From positions 372,001 to 436,000 of the forward strand of contig DAAN01000030.1 of NCBI GenBank assembly GCA_001701135.1: a stretch of DNA of 64,000 nt, written 5' to 3'. Of the stretch, positions 19,753 to 26,915 are shown in pieces; the first letter of the stretch is position 1, and each line of letters begins with the position of its first letter. The DNA comes from Bacteroidales bacterium H3 (GTDB lineage: Bacteria > Bacteroidota > Bacteroidia > Bacteroidales > Muribaculaceae). Under the pieces are notes generated by a model. The model had not been told where the DNA came from. It worked only from the letters and a program-made list of their open reading frames with translations, and made no database searches. The translations under genes were made by a program, and so were the position numbers.

Positions 19753-19756
19753 CGGT

Positions 19757-20134
19757 TCAGTTCCAGATATGCCACGGCGGGTTGCGACGTTCCGGGGAGG
19801 CTATGGTCTCCGACAGCTCAACGACGAGAAGCCATGCCTCGGCACGCATATCGTCCATTTCCGCCAATGCCCTCGCTTCAAGGCTCGCCCCGGCTCCCGA
19901 CAGCTCGCGCCATTGCCGGGCAAAGGCGGCGGGTTGGAAAGCGTCGATGAACGACAGTATCTCATCGAGCAGCGTCACCGGGTTGCCGCCTGTCATGTCC
20001 GCACAGAAGCAGAACGGCACACCGCTCCGTGTCTTTCGCCGGAAATCGAAAGCCGTGCAGTCAGCGTCAATCACGCTGACGGTCACGCTCCAGCCGCATT
20101 TGGCGGCTATATCTATGATGGTCTGTAACAGCAT
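19757..20134 (-). CDS. Hypothetical ICE protein, paralogue of the next gene
   Basis: 125 residues starting MLLQTIIDIAAKCGWSVTVS. Aligned by eye it matches the gene at 20206-20586: KCGWSVTVS with AKGWSVHAS, and FCADMTGGNPVTLLDEILSF with FSAEMKDGDPDNLIKSVREY. The two are probably an old duplication. No known domain is recognised. It is last in a leftward series of small backbone genes (21716 to 19757). Confidence 0.65.
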   Translation of the reverse strand: MLLQTIIDIAAKCGWSVTVSVIDADCTAFDFRRKTRSGVPFCFCADMTGGNPVTLLDEILSFIDAFQPAAFARQWRELSGAGASLEARALAEMDDMRAEAWLLVVELSETIASPERRNPPWHIWN

Positions 20135-20152
20135 ATCTCAAAGCATGGTTAT

Positions 20153-20183
20153 GTCTGCCACAACCGATAAGGCTGTGGCAGAC
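20153..20183 (-). terminator. Perfect intergenic hairpin
   Basis: GTCTGCCACA (20153-20162) and TGTGGCAGAC (20174-20183) form a perfect 10-bp stem with an 11-base loop, 23 bases past the stop of the gene at 20206-20586. No T run follows, so it may be a transcript-stability or processing structure rather than a terminator. Confidence 0.55.
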
Positions 20184-20205
20184 GGGGTTATATTCCTGAA
20201 CGGGG

Positions 20206-20586
20206 CTATTTCTCCGCAAGGTCGAAATCGGTTTCTTCAAGGGAGGCAAGAAGGTCAAGCACCATGTCCTCCGCGTCCTCCATGTCGGCCACTATGTCGC
20301 GGATATGGTATGGCGCGCCATTCCTCCCGTGGCCGTCATCGCCTATCCATAGATATGCCTCCTCGTCGGGGTCGAAGCCCTCATAATACTCCCTTACCGA
20401 CTTTATCAGATTGTCGGGGTCGCCGTCTTTCATTTCGGCCGAAAAGTTGAAATCCTGCCCTGCATTGGTGTATTGCGAGAATTCAAACAGCCATATATCG
20501 GCCTTTCGGTTCTTGGAAGCGTGGACGCTCCAGCCCTTTGCCTCGGCACATTCGGTTATGCGGTCTATCGTGTCTTTAATATCCAT
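20206..20586 (-). CDS. Hypothetical acidic ICE protein
   Basis: 126 residues from MDIKDTIDRITECAEAKGWS (start 20586, chosen because it aligns with the N-terminus of the paralogue at 19757-20134). Acidic overall (pattern SVREYYEGFDPDEEAYLWIG, IVADMEDAEDMVLDLLASLE). No recognised family. Flanked on both sides by perfect hairpins, which is unusual among its neighbours. Confidence 0.68.
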   Translation of the reverse strand: MDIKDTIDRITECAEAKGWSVHASKNRKADIWLFEFSQYTNAGQDFNFSAEMKDGDPDNLIKSVREYYEGFDPDEEAYLWIGDDGHGRNGAPYHIRDIVADMEDAEDMVLDLLASLEETDFDLAEK

Positions 20587-20602
20587 GTCTATGTCGGATT
20601 GT

Positions 20603-20632
20603 GTCAGCCGTGGCATGGTCGCCACGGCTGAC
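20603..20632 (-). terminator. Perfect 12-bp intergenic hairpin
   Basis: GTCAGCCGTGGC (20603-20614) and GCCACGGCTGAC (20621-20632) with loop ATGGTC, lying 11 bases past the stop of the DUF2958 gene. Confidence 0.6.
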
Positions 20633-20642
20633 GGGTTACAGG

Positions 20643-21017
20643 TCATTCATCGGGGCGGTCATGCAGTCTTGAGAGAAGCGACTGTAAACGACTGTCGGGT
20701 ATCTCCCTCAGTGGGCGTGGCTTGAAATACGGCACCTCCGTGACTTGGAGTATTCCGTAACCCTTGCTGCGGCAGTCAATCTCTATTTCGGCAAGTTCGT
20801 TGAGCGAAACATAGCCGTATTCGTCCTCGGCGAGTCCCACGACAATGCAGAACATTATTGTGTCGTCGCCCTCCCTGCTCCCTTCAAGCACAAACCACCG
20901 GGCATTGCCTATGGTGAATATGGCCACGCATACGGCGTCCTTGCCCTTGCCGTCCTGGGAGTAAAGGGGGAAGCCCTTGAAGGCTTCCTCCAGTCTTGGT
21001 GTCATAAGTCTGTTCAT
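20643..21017 (-). CDS. DUF2958 family protein
   Basis: 124 residues resembling DUF2958: the opening MNRLMTPRLEEAF, the core VAIFTIGNARWFVLEG, then FCIVVGLAEDEYGYVSLNEL and the closing YFKPRPLREIP follow the family order. The family is common on conjugative elements and plasmids, often near antirestriction genes, but its activity is unknown. Part of the leftward small-gene set; three bases separate it from the gene at 21020. Confidence 0.75.
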   Translation of the reverse strand: MNRLMTPRLEEAFKGFPLYSQDGKGKDAVCVAIFTIGNARWFVLEGSREGDDTIMFCIVVGLAEDEYGYVSLNELAEIEIDCRSKGYGILQVTEVPYFKPRPLREIPDSRLQSLLSRLHDRPDE

Positions 21018-21019
21018 AT

Positions 21020-21214
21020 TCAGTCAAATTCTATTTCATCCTCGTAAGGTTCTATGGTCGCTCCGCTGCTCAGTTCTATGATATAGCGGTAGCCGCTGCG
21101 CCCCACTATTGTGCCTCGGCGGTAGCCGCGCCACGGCTCTTTGAGTTCACACTGCCTCCCGTATTCGGGGAAATCGGTATCGTACATATCAGTCGTTGTT
21201 TGTGAGTTCGTCAT
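21020..21214 (-). CDS. Hypothetical ICE protein, 64 aa
   Basis: 64 residues, MTNSQTTTDMYDTDFPEYGR onward; the end SGATIEPYEDEIEFD is acidic and the middle YRRGTIVGRSGYRYIIELSS looks like a small SH3-like beta barrel. No family recognised. Overlaps the upstream gene by 26 bases, suggesting coupled translation. Confidence 0.6.
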   Translation of the reverse strand: MTNSQTTTDMYDTDFPEYGRQCELKEPWRGYRRGTIVGRSGYRYIIELSSGATIEPYEDEIEFD

Positions 21215-21509
21215 AAGCGGTATCGAAGATAAGTCCGGTGTCTATGAGGTGTCCGTAAGCCTCGGCAGCGAGGCGCGAGGCCCACTCGTTGCGGTCGTCA
21301 TAGCGTCCGCGTCGGTAGTTGTAGGCAAGGGCTTTCATATAGTCCATGAACACCTTGAACGCCTGCTGCTGGAGATAGCGGTGCATGGTTGCCATCGCCA
21401 TGCCTGTCTTTTCAGTGCTGCTCACTTTGCCGTTGACAAAGTTCTCGAAGGCCTTTACAAACTCCTTGTCGCCCTCGGCAATCTTAATGAAATCAATGTC
21501 TGTGTTCAT
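21189..21509 (-). CDS. Hypothetical helical ICE protein, 106 aa
   Basis: 106 residues, MNTDIDFIKIAEGDKEFVKA onward, all-helical by eye (AFENFVNGKV, MHRYLQQQAFKVFMDYMKAL). No recognised domain. It is part of the same leftward operon; 12 bases separate its start from the upstream stop. Confidence 0.65.
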   Translation of the reverse strand: MNTDIDFIKIAEGDKEFVKAFENFVNGKVSSTEKTGMAMATMHRYLQQQAFKVFMDYMKALAYNYRRGRYDDRNEWASRLAAEAYGHLIDTGLIFDTAYDELTNND

Positions 21510-21521
21510 ATCGTCTGGAAT

Positions 21522-21716
21522 TTAGATGGTTGCCTGATTGTAGATTTGTGGTTCCGGCGACACATTATAAATATAGTCGCCACAACGCACCAAAAGACAG
21601 TGCTGTCCGTAATACAGCTTCTTCATACCACGCACACTCCCTGTCTTGTGGAAATTCGGGTAGCGGCTTATGTCTGCCCGCTTCCCTTCTTCGATTGTCA
21701 TTCTTTTTACTCGCAT
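21522..21716 (-). CDS. Hypothetical ICE protein, 64 aa, first gene of leftward operon
   Basis: 64 residues, MRVKRMTIEEGKRADISRYP onward, basic at the N-terminus. No family recognised. It is the first gene after structured element copy 1, with about 30 bases between the element's end and this start codon; the element ends in an AAAAGGGAAAAA-like run that could act as a ribosome site. Confidence 0.62.
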   Translation of the reverse strand: MRVKRMTIEEGKRADISRYPNFHKTGSVRGMKKLYYGQHCLLVRCGDYIYNVSPEPQIYNQATI

Positions 21717-21746
21717 GGTCTTGAAATGTCTGATTTGTTAATTTTT

Positions 21747-21982
21747 TCCCTTTTGTGAAGCTCTTTTGATCTTTCCCGGCAGGGCTGGCCGTTTTTCGTG
21801 CAAGTGAACCACTGCGGCCGAAAGGGAGGATAAGGCAAGGGTGAAGCCAGCGGCCAGACCGGGATACCCAAATTTTGGAGGCATGAGAAAATTTGCGGAG
21901 GCTCACGGTCGCCGACGCCGGCCTCAAACGCAGTGGCCCTTGCTGTTCCTTCCGGACGCAGTAACTTCGCACGCCAAAACGA
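21747..21982 (-). ncRNA. Structured leader element, copy 1
   Basis: About 236 bases resembling copies at 25518-25752 and 42058-42282. Shared landmarks on the plus strand: TCCCTTTTGTGAAGC at one end, a T-run hairpin, GGATAAGGCAAG, GGGATACCC followed by the hairpin CAAATTTT (21869-21876)/AAAATTTG (21888-21895), GAGGCTCACGG, and GTAACTTCGCACG at the other end. It precedes the leftward gene at 21716, so as RNA it would be the minus strand 5' leader. Frames through it are not conserved between copies. The rest of the gap to 22219 shows nothing I recognise. Confidence 0.55.
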
Positions 21983-22170
21983 CAATCCTGCCGGAACTCA
22001 ACAGACACAGGATAAAGCCTCGACAACATTGAGTATGCCTTTAGGCTCCGATTATTACCTTATTACCGGTTTTCAAAGGACCGGGCTTTTATATACTTGG
22101 AATGTTCTGACAATCACCATTTAGCATGAAAACCCTGAAGGATCGTTTAGGCAGTATCTGTAAAAATTTG

Positions 22171-22178
22171 TAAATTTG
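22171..22178 (+). promoter_or_regulatory. -7 promoter box TAAATTTG
   Basis: TAAATTTG fits TAnnTTTG and lies 42 bases before the small ORF at 22220. A weak TTTA at 22146-22149 could be the -33 part. Confidence 0.45.
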
Positions 22179-22219
22179 CAGTCTTTTATGGCCTTTGTAT
22201 TAATTACATCAAGCAATTA

Positions 22220-22369
22220 ATGGAATACGATATAGACGAAAACAGCGGGAATACCGTTGAAGATATGACAGTCGAACACGATTGTCACCATAACATCGAA
22301 GAATTGCCGGAACTCTTCGATGAAGAATCGGTTGACGATTTCATCGCCAGCCTTAATGACTGGGATTGA
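22220..22369 (+). CDS. Small acidic protein upstream of Crp-like regulator
   Basis: 49 residues beginning MEYDIDENSGNTVEDMTVEH and ending DDFIASLNDWD. It is very acidic. The stop TGA at 22367-22369 is followed after one base by the ATG of the Crp-like gene, so translation coupling is likely. No known family. It could be a regulatory leader peptide, a small partner of the Crp-like protein, or spurious; the promoter box upstream and the spacing argue for a real gene. Confidence 0.5.
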   Translation: MEYDIDENSGNTVEDMTVEHDCHHNIEELPELFDEESVDDFIASLNDWD

Positions 22370-22370
22370 T

Positions 22371-22958
22371 ATGGCACAGTTTAACGCATTTGAAGAAGCG
22401 ATAGATTTCTCTTTCTGGAAAGAGCTATGCGAGAAGCATGGTGAGCTGCACCATTATCGGCGCGGTGAGTATTTCGCATATACCGGTGAGGCAGTCAAGC
22501 GAGTCGGTTGGATTGTTTCCGGAGGCTTCAAGCACTCGCTGATCGACAATTCCGGTAAGGCGAAAACCGTCGGATTTGTTTTCAATGATTCTGTCCTTGC
22601 CAATTACATCAGCGTAATGCTTGACAAAAAGATTCCGACAGACATTATTGCATTGGAGGATTCCGATGTGCTGGTCATACCAACCTCTATGATTCGTGAG
22701 CGGCTGATGTCTGACCCGACTCTCCATATCAGGTTTCTGGATGCCTTGTTTGAACAGGCATACGGACATGTTCTTAACGATTACCGCTCCACTCCGGAGC
22801 AACGCTATCGACAGCTGCTTGCTCGTTATCCCCGATTATTTGAACTCGTTTCCCTTGGAGAGATAGCCACCTACCTCAATATATCTCGCCGACAGCTCCA
22901 TAGAATCCGCGAAACAGTTGCCGGGTACACTCCTGACGAAGAAAAATTTGGGAATTAA
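22371..22958 (+). CDS. Crp/Fnr-like transcription regulator
   Basis: 195 residues starting MAQFNAFEEAIDFSFWKELC. The N-terminal cupin-like sensor has the family pattern HYRRGEYFAYTGEAVKRVGW and GGFKHSLIDNSGKAKTVGFV, and the C-terminus is an HTH: SLGEIATYLNISRRQLHRIR. Typical cyclic-nucleotide phosphate-cassette residues are not evident, so the effector is unknown. It probably controls itself and the two lipoprotein genes downstream, which have their own TAACTTTG box. The upstream start at 22320 is rejected because it overlaps the small acidic ORF. Confidence 0.85.
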   Translation: MAQFNAFEEAIDFSFWKELCEKHGELHHYRRGEYFAYTGEAVKRVGWIVSGGFKHSLIDNSGKAKTVGFVFNDSVLANYISVMLDKKIPTDIIALEDSDVLVIPTSMIRERLMSDPTLHIRFLDALFEQAYGHVLNDYRSTPEQRYRQLLARYPRLFELVSLGEIATYLNISRRQLHRIRETVAGYTPDEEKFGN

Positions 22959-23024
22959 AGCTATAAAAGGCTGTTTTATTGGTTGATTGTGCCATTTGTC
23001 ACAGCTTTTGTCGTTTATACGAAG

Positions 23025-23032
23025 TAACTTTG
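23025..23032 (+). promoter_or_regulatory. -7 promoter box TAACTTTG, lipoprotein pair
   Basis: TAACTTTG at 23025-23032, 49 bases before the ATG at 23081. TTTG copies at 22995-22998 and 23007-23010 are not at ideal spacing, which could reflect dependence on an activator such as the adjacent Crp-like protein. Confidence 0.55.
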
Positions 23033-23080
23033 CAACATACTTTTCTCTCTAAGCAATTAATTAACAAAAAAGAGTATTGT

Positions 23081-23806
23081 ATGCAAAGAAATAATAAGAT
23101 ATTGGGTATAGTCGCCCTTTGTTGCCTGTCGGTTACGGCCTGTAGCGATGACAACACGGTTTCCAACGAACCGACCCAGATAAGGGCTTATGAAACTGAT
23201 GCCGAGGTTCTTTCTCAGTTTGTCGAGGTGGATAGCCGTACAGGTCTGTTCTCCATCAATCCGAACAAAAAGGTCACGGCAACCGATTACGTTGTAAACC
23301 GCTCTCGGGAACAACTGGCAGAGGTAAGTTCCATAAACCTAACCCGCTTTGAGGGTGAGATGGAGCAGGCGAACAATCTGATAAAGGCTTATGCGAAAGC
23401 CGGAAATGTCAGCGTGGTTTACACTACGCGCACATCAGGCTTGGTGAGGAACAATGTGGTAGGAACAATAAGCCTGTCAAAATCTCAGCCATACAGCAAA
23501 GAAGGGATAACAGAGGCCCGGCTGTTGGTATCAGGCGAAGATATATGCAGGACGGGATTCTATTCATTGGGGAATAACCGGCTCACAATAAGTTCCGGCA
23601 ACACATCCATGTTCTACGTGGCACAGATTTCGTTCGTCGCATCTGATGAAACCGACAGAGGTACAATCCTTTTGGCCGGATTAGGAAGAAACTCGTTGCC
23701 TTACAGTTATTCTCTGTCATTGCCGGAGGTCAACGGAGAGTATCTTAACATACAAGGCAAATCCTTCATCGGGAACGGCAGCGTAACAGTAGAAATTTCG
23801 GAATGA
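23081..23806 (+). CDS. Lipoprotein, cargo module
   Basis: 241 residues starting MQRNNKILGIVALCCLSVTAC, a lipoprotein signal with Cys at residue 21 followed by SDDN. The rest is beta-rich (VVYTTRTSGLVRNNVVGTIS, YSYSLSLPEVNGEYLNIQGK) with no family recognised. The next lipoprotein gene overlaps its stop by four bases. The pair is probably exposed on the outer membrane or periplasm, under control of the Crp-like protein. Confidence 0.78.
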   Translation: MQRNNKILGIVALCCLSVTACSDDNTVSNEPTQIRAYETDAEVLSQFVEVDSRTGLFSINPNKKVTATDYVVNRSREQLAEVSSINLTRFEGEMEQANNLIKAYAKAGNVSVVYTTRTSGLVRNNVVGTISLSKSQPYSKEGITEARLLVSGEDICRTGFYSLGNNRLTISSGNTSMFYVAQISFVASDETDRGTILLAGLGRNSLPYSYSLSLPEVNGEYLNIQGKSFIGNGSVTVEISE

Positions 23807-24249
23807 AACAAATACAGCTTCTCATATCTATATTAACCTTTGTGTTTCTCGCATCGTGCGAGGAACGCACGGGCTATTATGATACCGACCAGAAAGAAAT
23901 TATCTCCTGTATTACCGGCGTTGAATGGAAGCAGACCTATGAACATATGTCCGGCTTTGAACCGACAGAGTGTAACGAAGAAGGCTGGGTATATAAATTC
24001 AATGCCAACGGTACCGGCTCTTATAAATGGGTGAATTGGAACGACGGCACAAAAAACGGTGAACCGATATATTTTCGCTGGACTTTCACCACGGATAACT
24101 TTTCAGTGATTTACATTGACAAATCGGAACGCTTCTGGCTCATAGACAGGCTTACGCCCTCTGAATTAACGGTGACGAGCGCAATGCAGGATCCTGTTCT
24201 TTATCCAAACACCGATAAGACCGTTTACAAATTTATTGCAATCGAATAA
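23803..24249 (+). CDS. Small lipoprotein, lipocalin-like
   Basis: 148 residues starting MKQIQLLISILTFVFLASC, a lipoprotein signal (Cys19). The mature part, with VEWKQTYEHMSGFEPTECNE, WVYKFNANGTGSYKWVNWND and the closing DKTVYKFIAIE, has the strand pattern of small Bacteroidetes lipocalin-like proteins. It overlaps the preceding lipoprotein gene by an ATGA-type four-base overlap. Ligand unknown. Confidence 0.75.
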   Translation: MKQIQLLISILTFVFLASCEERTGYYDTDQKEIISCITGVEWKQTYEHMSGFEPTECNEEGWVYKFNANGTGSYKWVNWNDGTKNGEPIYFRWTFTTDNFSVIYIDKSERFWLIDRLTPSELTVTSAMQDPVLYPNTDKTVYKFIAIE

Positions 24250-24374
24250 TACGAATATAAAACGAATCAGATACGATATATTCTATTTTTTCATTACTAA
24301 AACAGATTCTTCGTGTGAATGCCGAGAATCTGATTTGTTTTCATATATGGGCGTTTAGGATAGTTTTCCATACC

Positions 24375-24407
24375 GGCGGCTTTTGTGAGGCTACGAGCAG
24401 AAGCCGC
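24375..24407 (-). terminator. GGCGGCTTTT hairpin, copy A
   Basis: GGCGGCTTTT (24375-24384) pairs with AGAAGCCGCC (24399-24408, one wobble). It lies past the stop of the leftward gene at 24444. A near-identical hairpin is at 40114-40147 past parB; both also share the loop text TACGAGCA. Confidence 0.6.
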
Positions 24408-24443
24408 CCCGAACGGAGAGTGTCGGAGCGGAAATATTGAGGA

Positions 24444-24740
24444 TTATAATTGTGGTATCGGGAGCCACAAAACATTATCGCGGTAAGGTTTGGCGATTGT
24501 CAAAGGGTCGAATTTTATCAGCTCATAGGAGGCGATATTAAGTTTCTCATCAATAATCGCGAGAGCTATGATGTCGCCTTTCTCCGGCATATTTTCATCG
24601 CTAAACCTGTTCCAGCCTTTCAGCGGATTGGCGTCAGCCCACTCCGCGCCCTCGATAAAGCAGTACATATTGGGAACGCGGTACTCGCTGTCCTTATACC
24701 GCTCGGCGGCTTCATTTCGTATTTTCTCTTTTCGGTTCAT
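24444..24740 (-). CDS. Hypothetical ICE protein, 98 aa
   Basis: 98 residues, MNRKEKIRNEAAERYKDSEY onward. The segment FIEGAEWADANPLKGWNRFS followed by MPEKGDIIALAIIDEKLNIA resembles short phage/ICE proteins of the DUF551 type (work description: a Trp-rich start then PxxGxxV). Family assignment is weak. Leftward, 56 bases after the gene at 24797. Confidence 0.6.
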   Translation of the reverse strand: MNRKEKIRNEAAERYKDSEYRVPNMYCFIEGAEWADANPLKGWNRFSDENMPEKGDIIALAIIDEKLNIASYELIKFDPLTIAKPYRDNVLWLPIPQL

Positions 24741-24796
24741 GGAAATGTCGTGTTATGCTCCCTGCGCCTATCGCAGCGCAGGGAGCGGTTGGTAAA

Positions 24797-25477
24797 TCAG
24801 TCTATGTCAACTCCTATAAAGTGTTCATCATCAATCAGCAGATAGTAGTAGCCGTTGCCACAGCCGCGATACTCCTTGCTCAGTCCGGCTTTGATGTCGC
24901 CTTTGCGATAATATCCGTCGTCCTTGTCGGCTATCTCTATCCATAGGGTGCCGTCATAGCCCCGGAAGTCGAACCTGCCGGAATGGTAGGTGCGCCTTTC
25001 GGCAAGTGACTTGCGAAATTCCTCTGCCTGCCACGGCGCATAACGCTCAACGGCTTTGAGGGAGATAATCTCACCGTCTATGCGTGTGCCGGTGGTAAGG
25101 TTGTTTTCATAACAGCCCTTTGTCGGGTCTGCCATGAGGCATTTGTGCACAAAAGCCGAGGGGAATGTGGCACGCGAGGCGTAACGCCTAAACTTTTCCA
25201 CCAGATTTGTTTCAGGCTTCTCCACTTTCACTACTCCGAGCCAGTTGGCTACGGTTGACTGCGGTATGATGTAGCCGCGTCTGCGTGAACGTCGGGCGAA
25301 CTCACATATATAGCCCTGTGTGGAGAAAAACAGGCGTCTGCGTTCCCTGCCCTCGCTGGTGGTGATGTCGTAAAGACCCGAATTGCGGTCGATGATGGTT
25401 GCTACTGCTTGATAGTCCATGTCTTTGAGGTGTTTGAGTTTGTTTTTCGCTTCGCGCAATTCACTCACGCTCGGCAT
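24797..25477 (-). CDS. Hypothetical ICE protein, 226 aa
   Basis: 226 residues, MPSVSELREAKNKLKHLKDM onward. Basic middle (GREEERRR-like, FARRSRRRGYIIPQSTVANW) and an acidic, aromatic end (YRGCGNGYYYLLIDDEHFIG). No recognised domain. It follows structured element copy 2 by about 40 bases, the same arrangement as the genes at 21716 and 42012, which suggests shared regulation. Confidence 0.68.
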   Translation of the reverse strand: MPSVSELREAKNKLKHLKDMDYQAVATIIDRNSGLYDITTSEGRERRRLFFSTQGYICEFARRSRRRGYIIPQSTVANWLGVVKVEKPETNLVEKFRRYASRATFPSAFVHKCLMADPTKGCYENNLTTGTRIDGEIISLKAVERYAPWQAEEFRKSLAERRTYHSGRFDFRGYDGTLWIEIADKDDGYYRKGDIKAGLSKEYRGCGNGYYYLLIDDEHFIGVDID

Positions 25478-25517
25478 AGAGAAGCAAGCTACTCTCTGCG
25501 CTTACTTACTCGTTCAT

Positions 25518-25752
25518 TTCCCTTTAGGCTTGAAGCTCCGGGCTTCATCCGCAGTGGTATGTTTTTTGTGCATACACCACGGCGGACCGCCGGGGCGGAT
25601 TAGACAAGTGTGAAGTCTGAGGGCAAGCGCGGGATACCCAAATTTTGGAGGCACGAGAAAATTTGTGGAGGCTCACGGGCGCGGAACTCCGACCTCAAGC
25701 GCGGCGTCACTTGTCGTTCCGCCCGTCCGCCGTAGCTTCGCACACAAAATCG
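25518..25752 (-). ncRNA. Structured leader element, copy 2
   Basis: About 235 bases. Hairpin GAAGCTCCGGGCTTC near 25527-25541, T-run hairpin GTGGTATG...CATACACCAC near 25553-25583, GGATTAGACAAGTGTGAAG, GGGATACCC and the stem CAAATTTT (25639-25646)/AAAATTTG (25658-25665), then GGAGGCTCACGGGC and TAGCTTCGCACACA. Precedes the leftward gene whose start is at 25477. Confidence 0.55.
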
Positions 25753-25942
25753 CCGCCGCAGGTGAAGCCCGCAGGGTTTTCAAACAAAAAGTATATCCGG
25801 CGACCCCGACCGGCAGGTTGCGGCAGGCCGGATGCCGTTCACAGCATCGGGGCTGCGGTGTTCCGGGCATTATGCGCAGATCAAGTCGGAAGCCGCCTTC
25901 ACGGGGCTTCGGTCTTGTGGCGCGGCCGGTTTACACACGAAA

Positions 25943-25994
25943 GGCTATATGTGATGTCGGTGTGCCTCCCGGCTCACGGACATGGCATATAGCC
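25943..25994. repeat. Long inverted repeat in a GC-rich non-coding gap
   Basis: GGCTATATG (25943-25951) pairs perfectly with CATATAGCC (25986-25994), and an inner ATGTC/GACAT pair continues the stem. It lies inside the 25753-26173 gap, which is GC-rich compared with the cargo on its right and has no credible gene. The gap also contains GAGGCAA...TTGCCTC-like pairs. Could be a recombination or transfer site or the 3' end of the cargo operon. Confidence 0.5.
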
Positions 25995-26173
25995 CGGATT
26001 TATCAGGTATTCGGGAGGGAGCGGAGGCAATGCAAGGTAGTGAGGCGTGATGCGCTCCACGCGCCCACACCTCGCTCCGCTTTGCCTCGGCTTCAGTCCG
26101 GCAGGTTCCCCGAAGATTACCTTGTCACTACGAAAAATGTGGTACTCTTATGAATAAAAAGGATTGAGCTGAT

Positions 26174-26545
26174 TTACATTATAGTATAGCTATTAGGGGT
26201 GAGAATATCTATGATATGCTCGGTTGTCTTTATGGCAAAATGCCGGACTTTGAGGGCATCGCCATATAGCACCTTCATACCGGATTGCATTAGCCGGTTA
26301 TAATATTCGGAGTTTTCAACCTCGTATAACGGTGCTATACCTGCACCATCCAGTATATCGCTTATTCTGAAATGTTCCAAAGTTACGCGATACGCGAACA
26401 CTTCTTTGAAATCAATCCTTACTATCCCTTTGTTATCGAACCGTTCCAACTCGACAATAAGATCCGTCGCATTGTAATCTATTGAATTGACCGAACACTC
26501 GCAGTCAATCATCCGTATAGGATTACATATTTCGTGATTAGCCAT
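26174..26545 (-). CDS. Hypothetical cytosolic protein, possible immunity protein
   Basis: 123 residues starting MANHEICNPIRMIDCECSVN (start 26545, four bases after the previous stop). Alternating strands and an amphipathic end (TTEHIIDILTPNSYTIM). No family recognised. It is the last gene of a roughly 20-gene leftward array of small, AT-rich, unrelated genes. In such Bacteroidetes arrays most members are polymorphic-toxin immunity proteins; that label here is by association only. Confidence 0.65.
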   Translation of the reverse strand: MANHEICNPIRMIDCECSVNSIDYNATDLIVELERFDNKGIVRIDFKEVFAYRVTLEHFRISDILDGAGIAPLYEVENSEYYNRLMQSGMKVLYGDALKVRHFAIKTTEHIIDILTPNSYTIM

Positions 26546-26549
26546 ATAG

Positions 26550-26915
26550 TTATTCTTTCTGTTCATTTGCTTCAGCAATTTTTTGAATACCCCAAAACAA
26601 CAAAAGAAGTATAAGCTGTATTATTGGAAAAACAATCATGCAAAATGCCCAACCCCAACCATTGGCATCCTGTCCTGATATACTTATATACACAGAATAA
26701 ATGGAATACAAACCAACAATTATTAAATTTGTCAGTGCCCCGCTTTGATGTTTCTTTTTATATAGAGTCAAAGCTAACATTAAAGGTTGGCTTGCTCCGA
26801 AAACACACATTATGCCTATAAATTTACTATAGATTGCCATGTAAACACAAGATGATAACATCAATAGTTCAACGACAATCCATGTTATCCAAAATCTCTT
26901 ATCAGTCAGTTTCAT
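26550..26915 (-). CDS. Four-helix membrane protein, array member
   Basis: 121 residues starting MKLTDKRFWITWIVVELLML. Four hydrophobic helices: about 9-29, 33-52 (GIMCVFGASQPLMLALTLYK), 60-77 (ALTNLIIVGLYSIYSVYISI) and 87-110. The first residues MKLTDK, encoded by ATGAAACTGACTGATAAG, recur at the start of other array genes. Overlaps the gene at 26902 by 14 bases. Integral-membrane immunity proteins exist in such arrays, but the function here is not known. Confidence 0.7.
   Translation of the reverse strand: MKLTDKRFWITWIVVELLMLSSCVYMAIYSKFIGIMCVFGASQPLMLALTLYKKKHQSGALTNLIIVGLYSIYSVYISISGQDANGWGWAFCMIVFPIIQLILLLLFWGIQKIAEANEQKE

Noticed and set aside
21565..22029. Protein-coding frames through structured element copy 1 (and 42015-42326 through copy 3)
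   Set aside because: The corresponding frame in copy 2 is broken and residue identity between copies is poor while base landmarks and paired stems are kept, so a nucleic-acid element is more likely.
25645..26153. Two overlapping plus-strand frames in the GC-rich gap
   Set aside because: Composition Arg/Pro/Gly-rich without domain, and they cross the inverted repeat and element copy 2.
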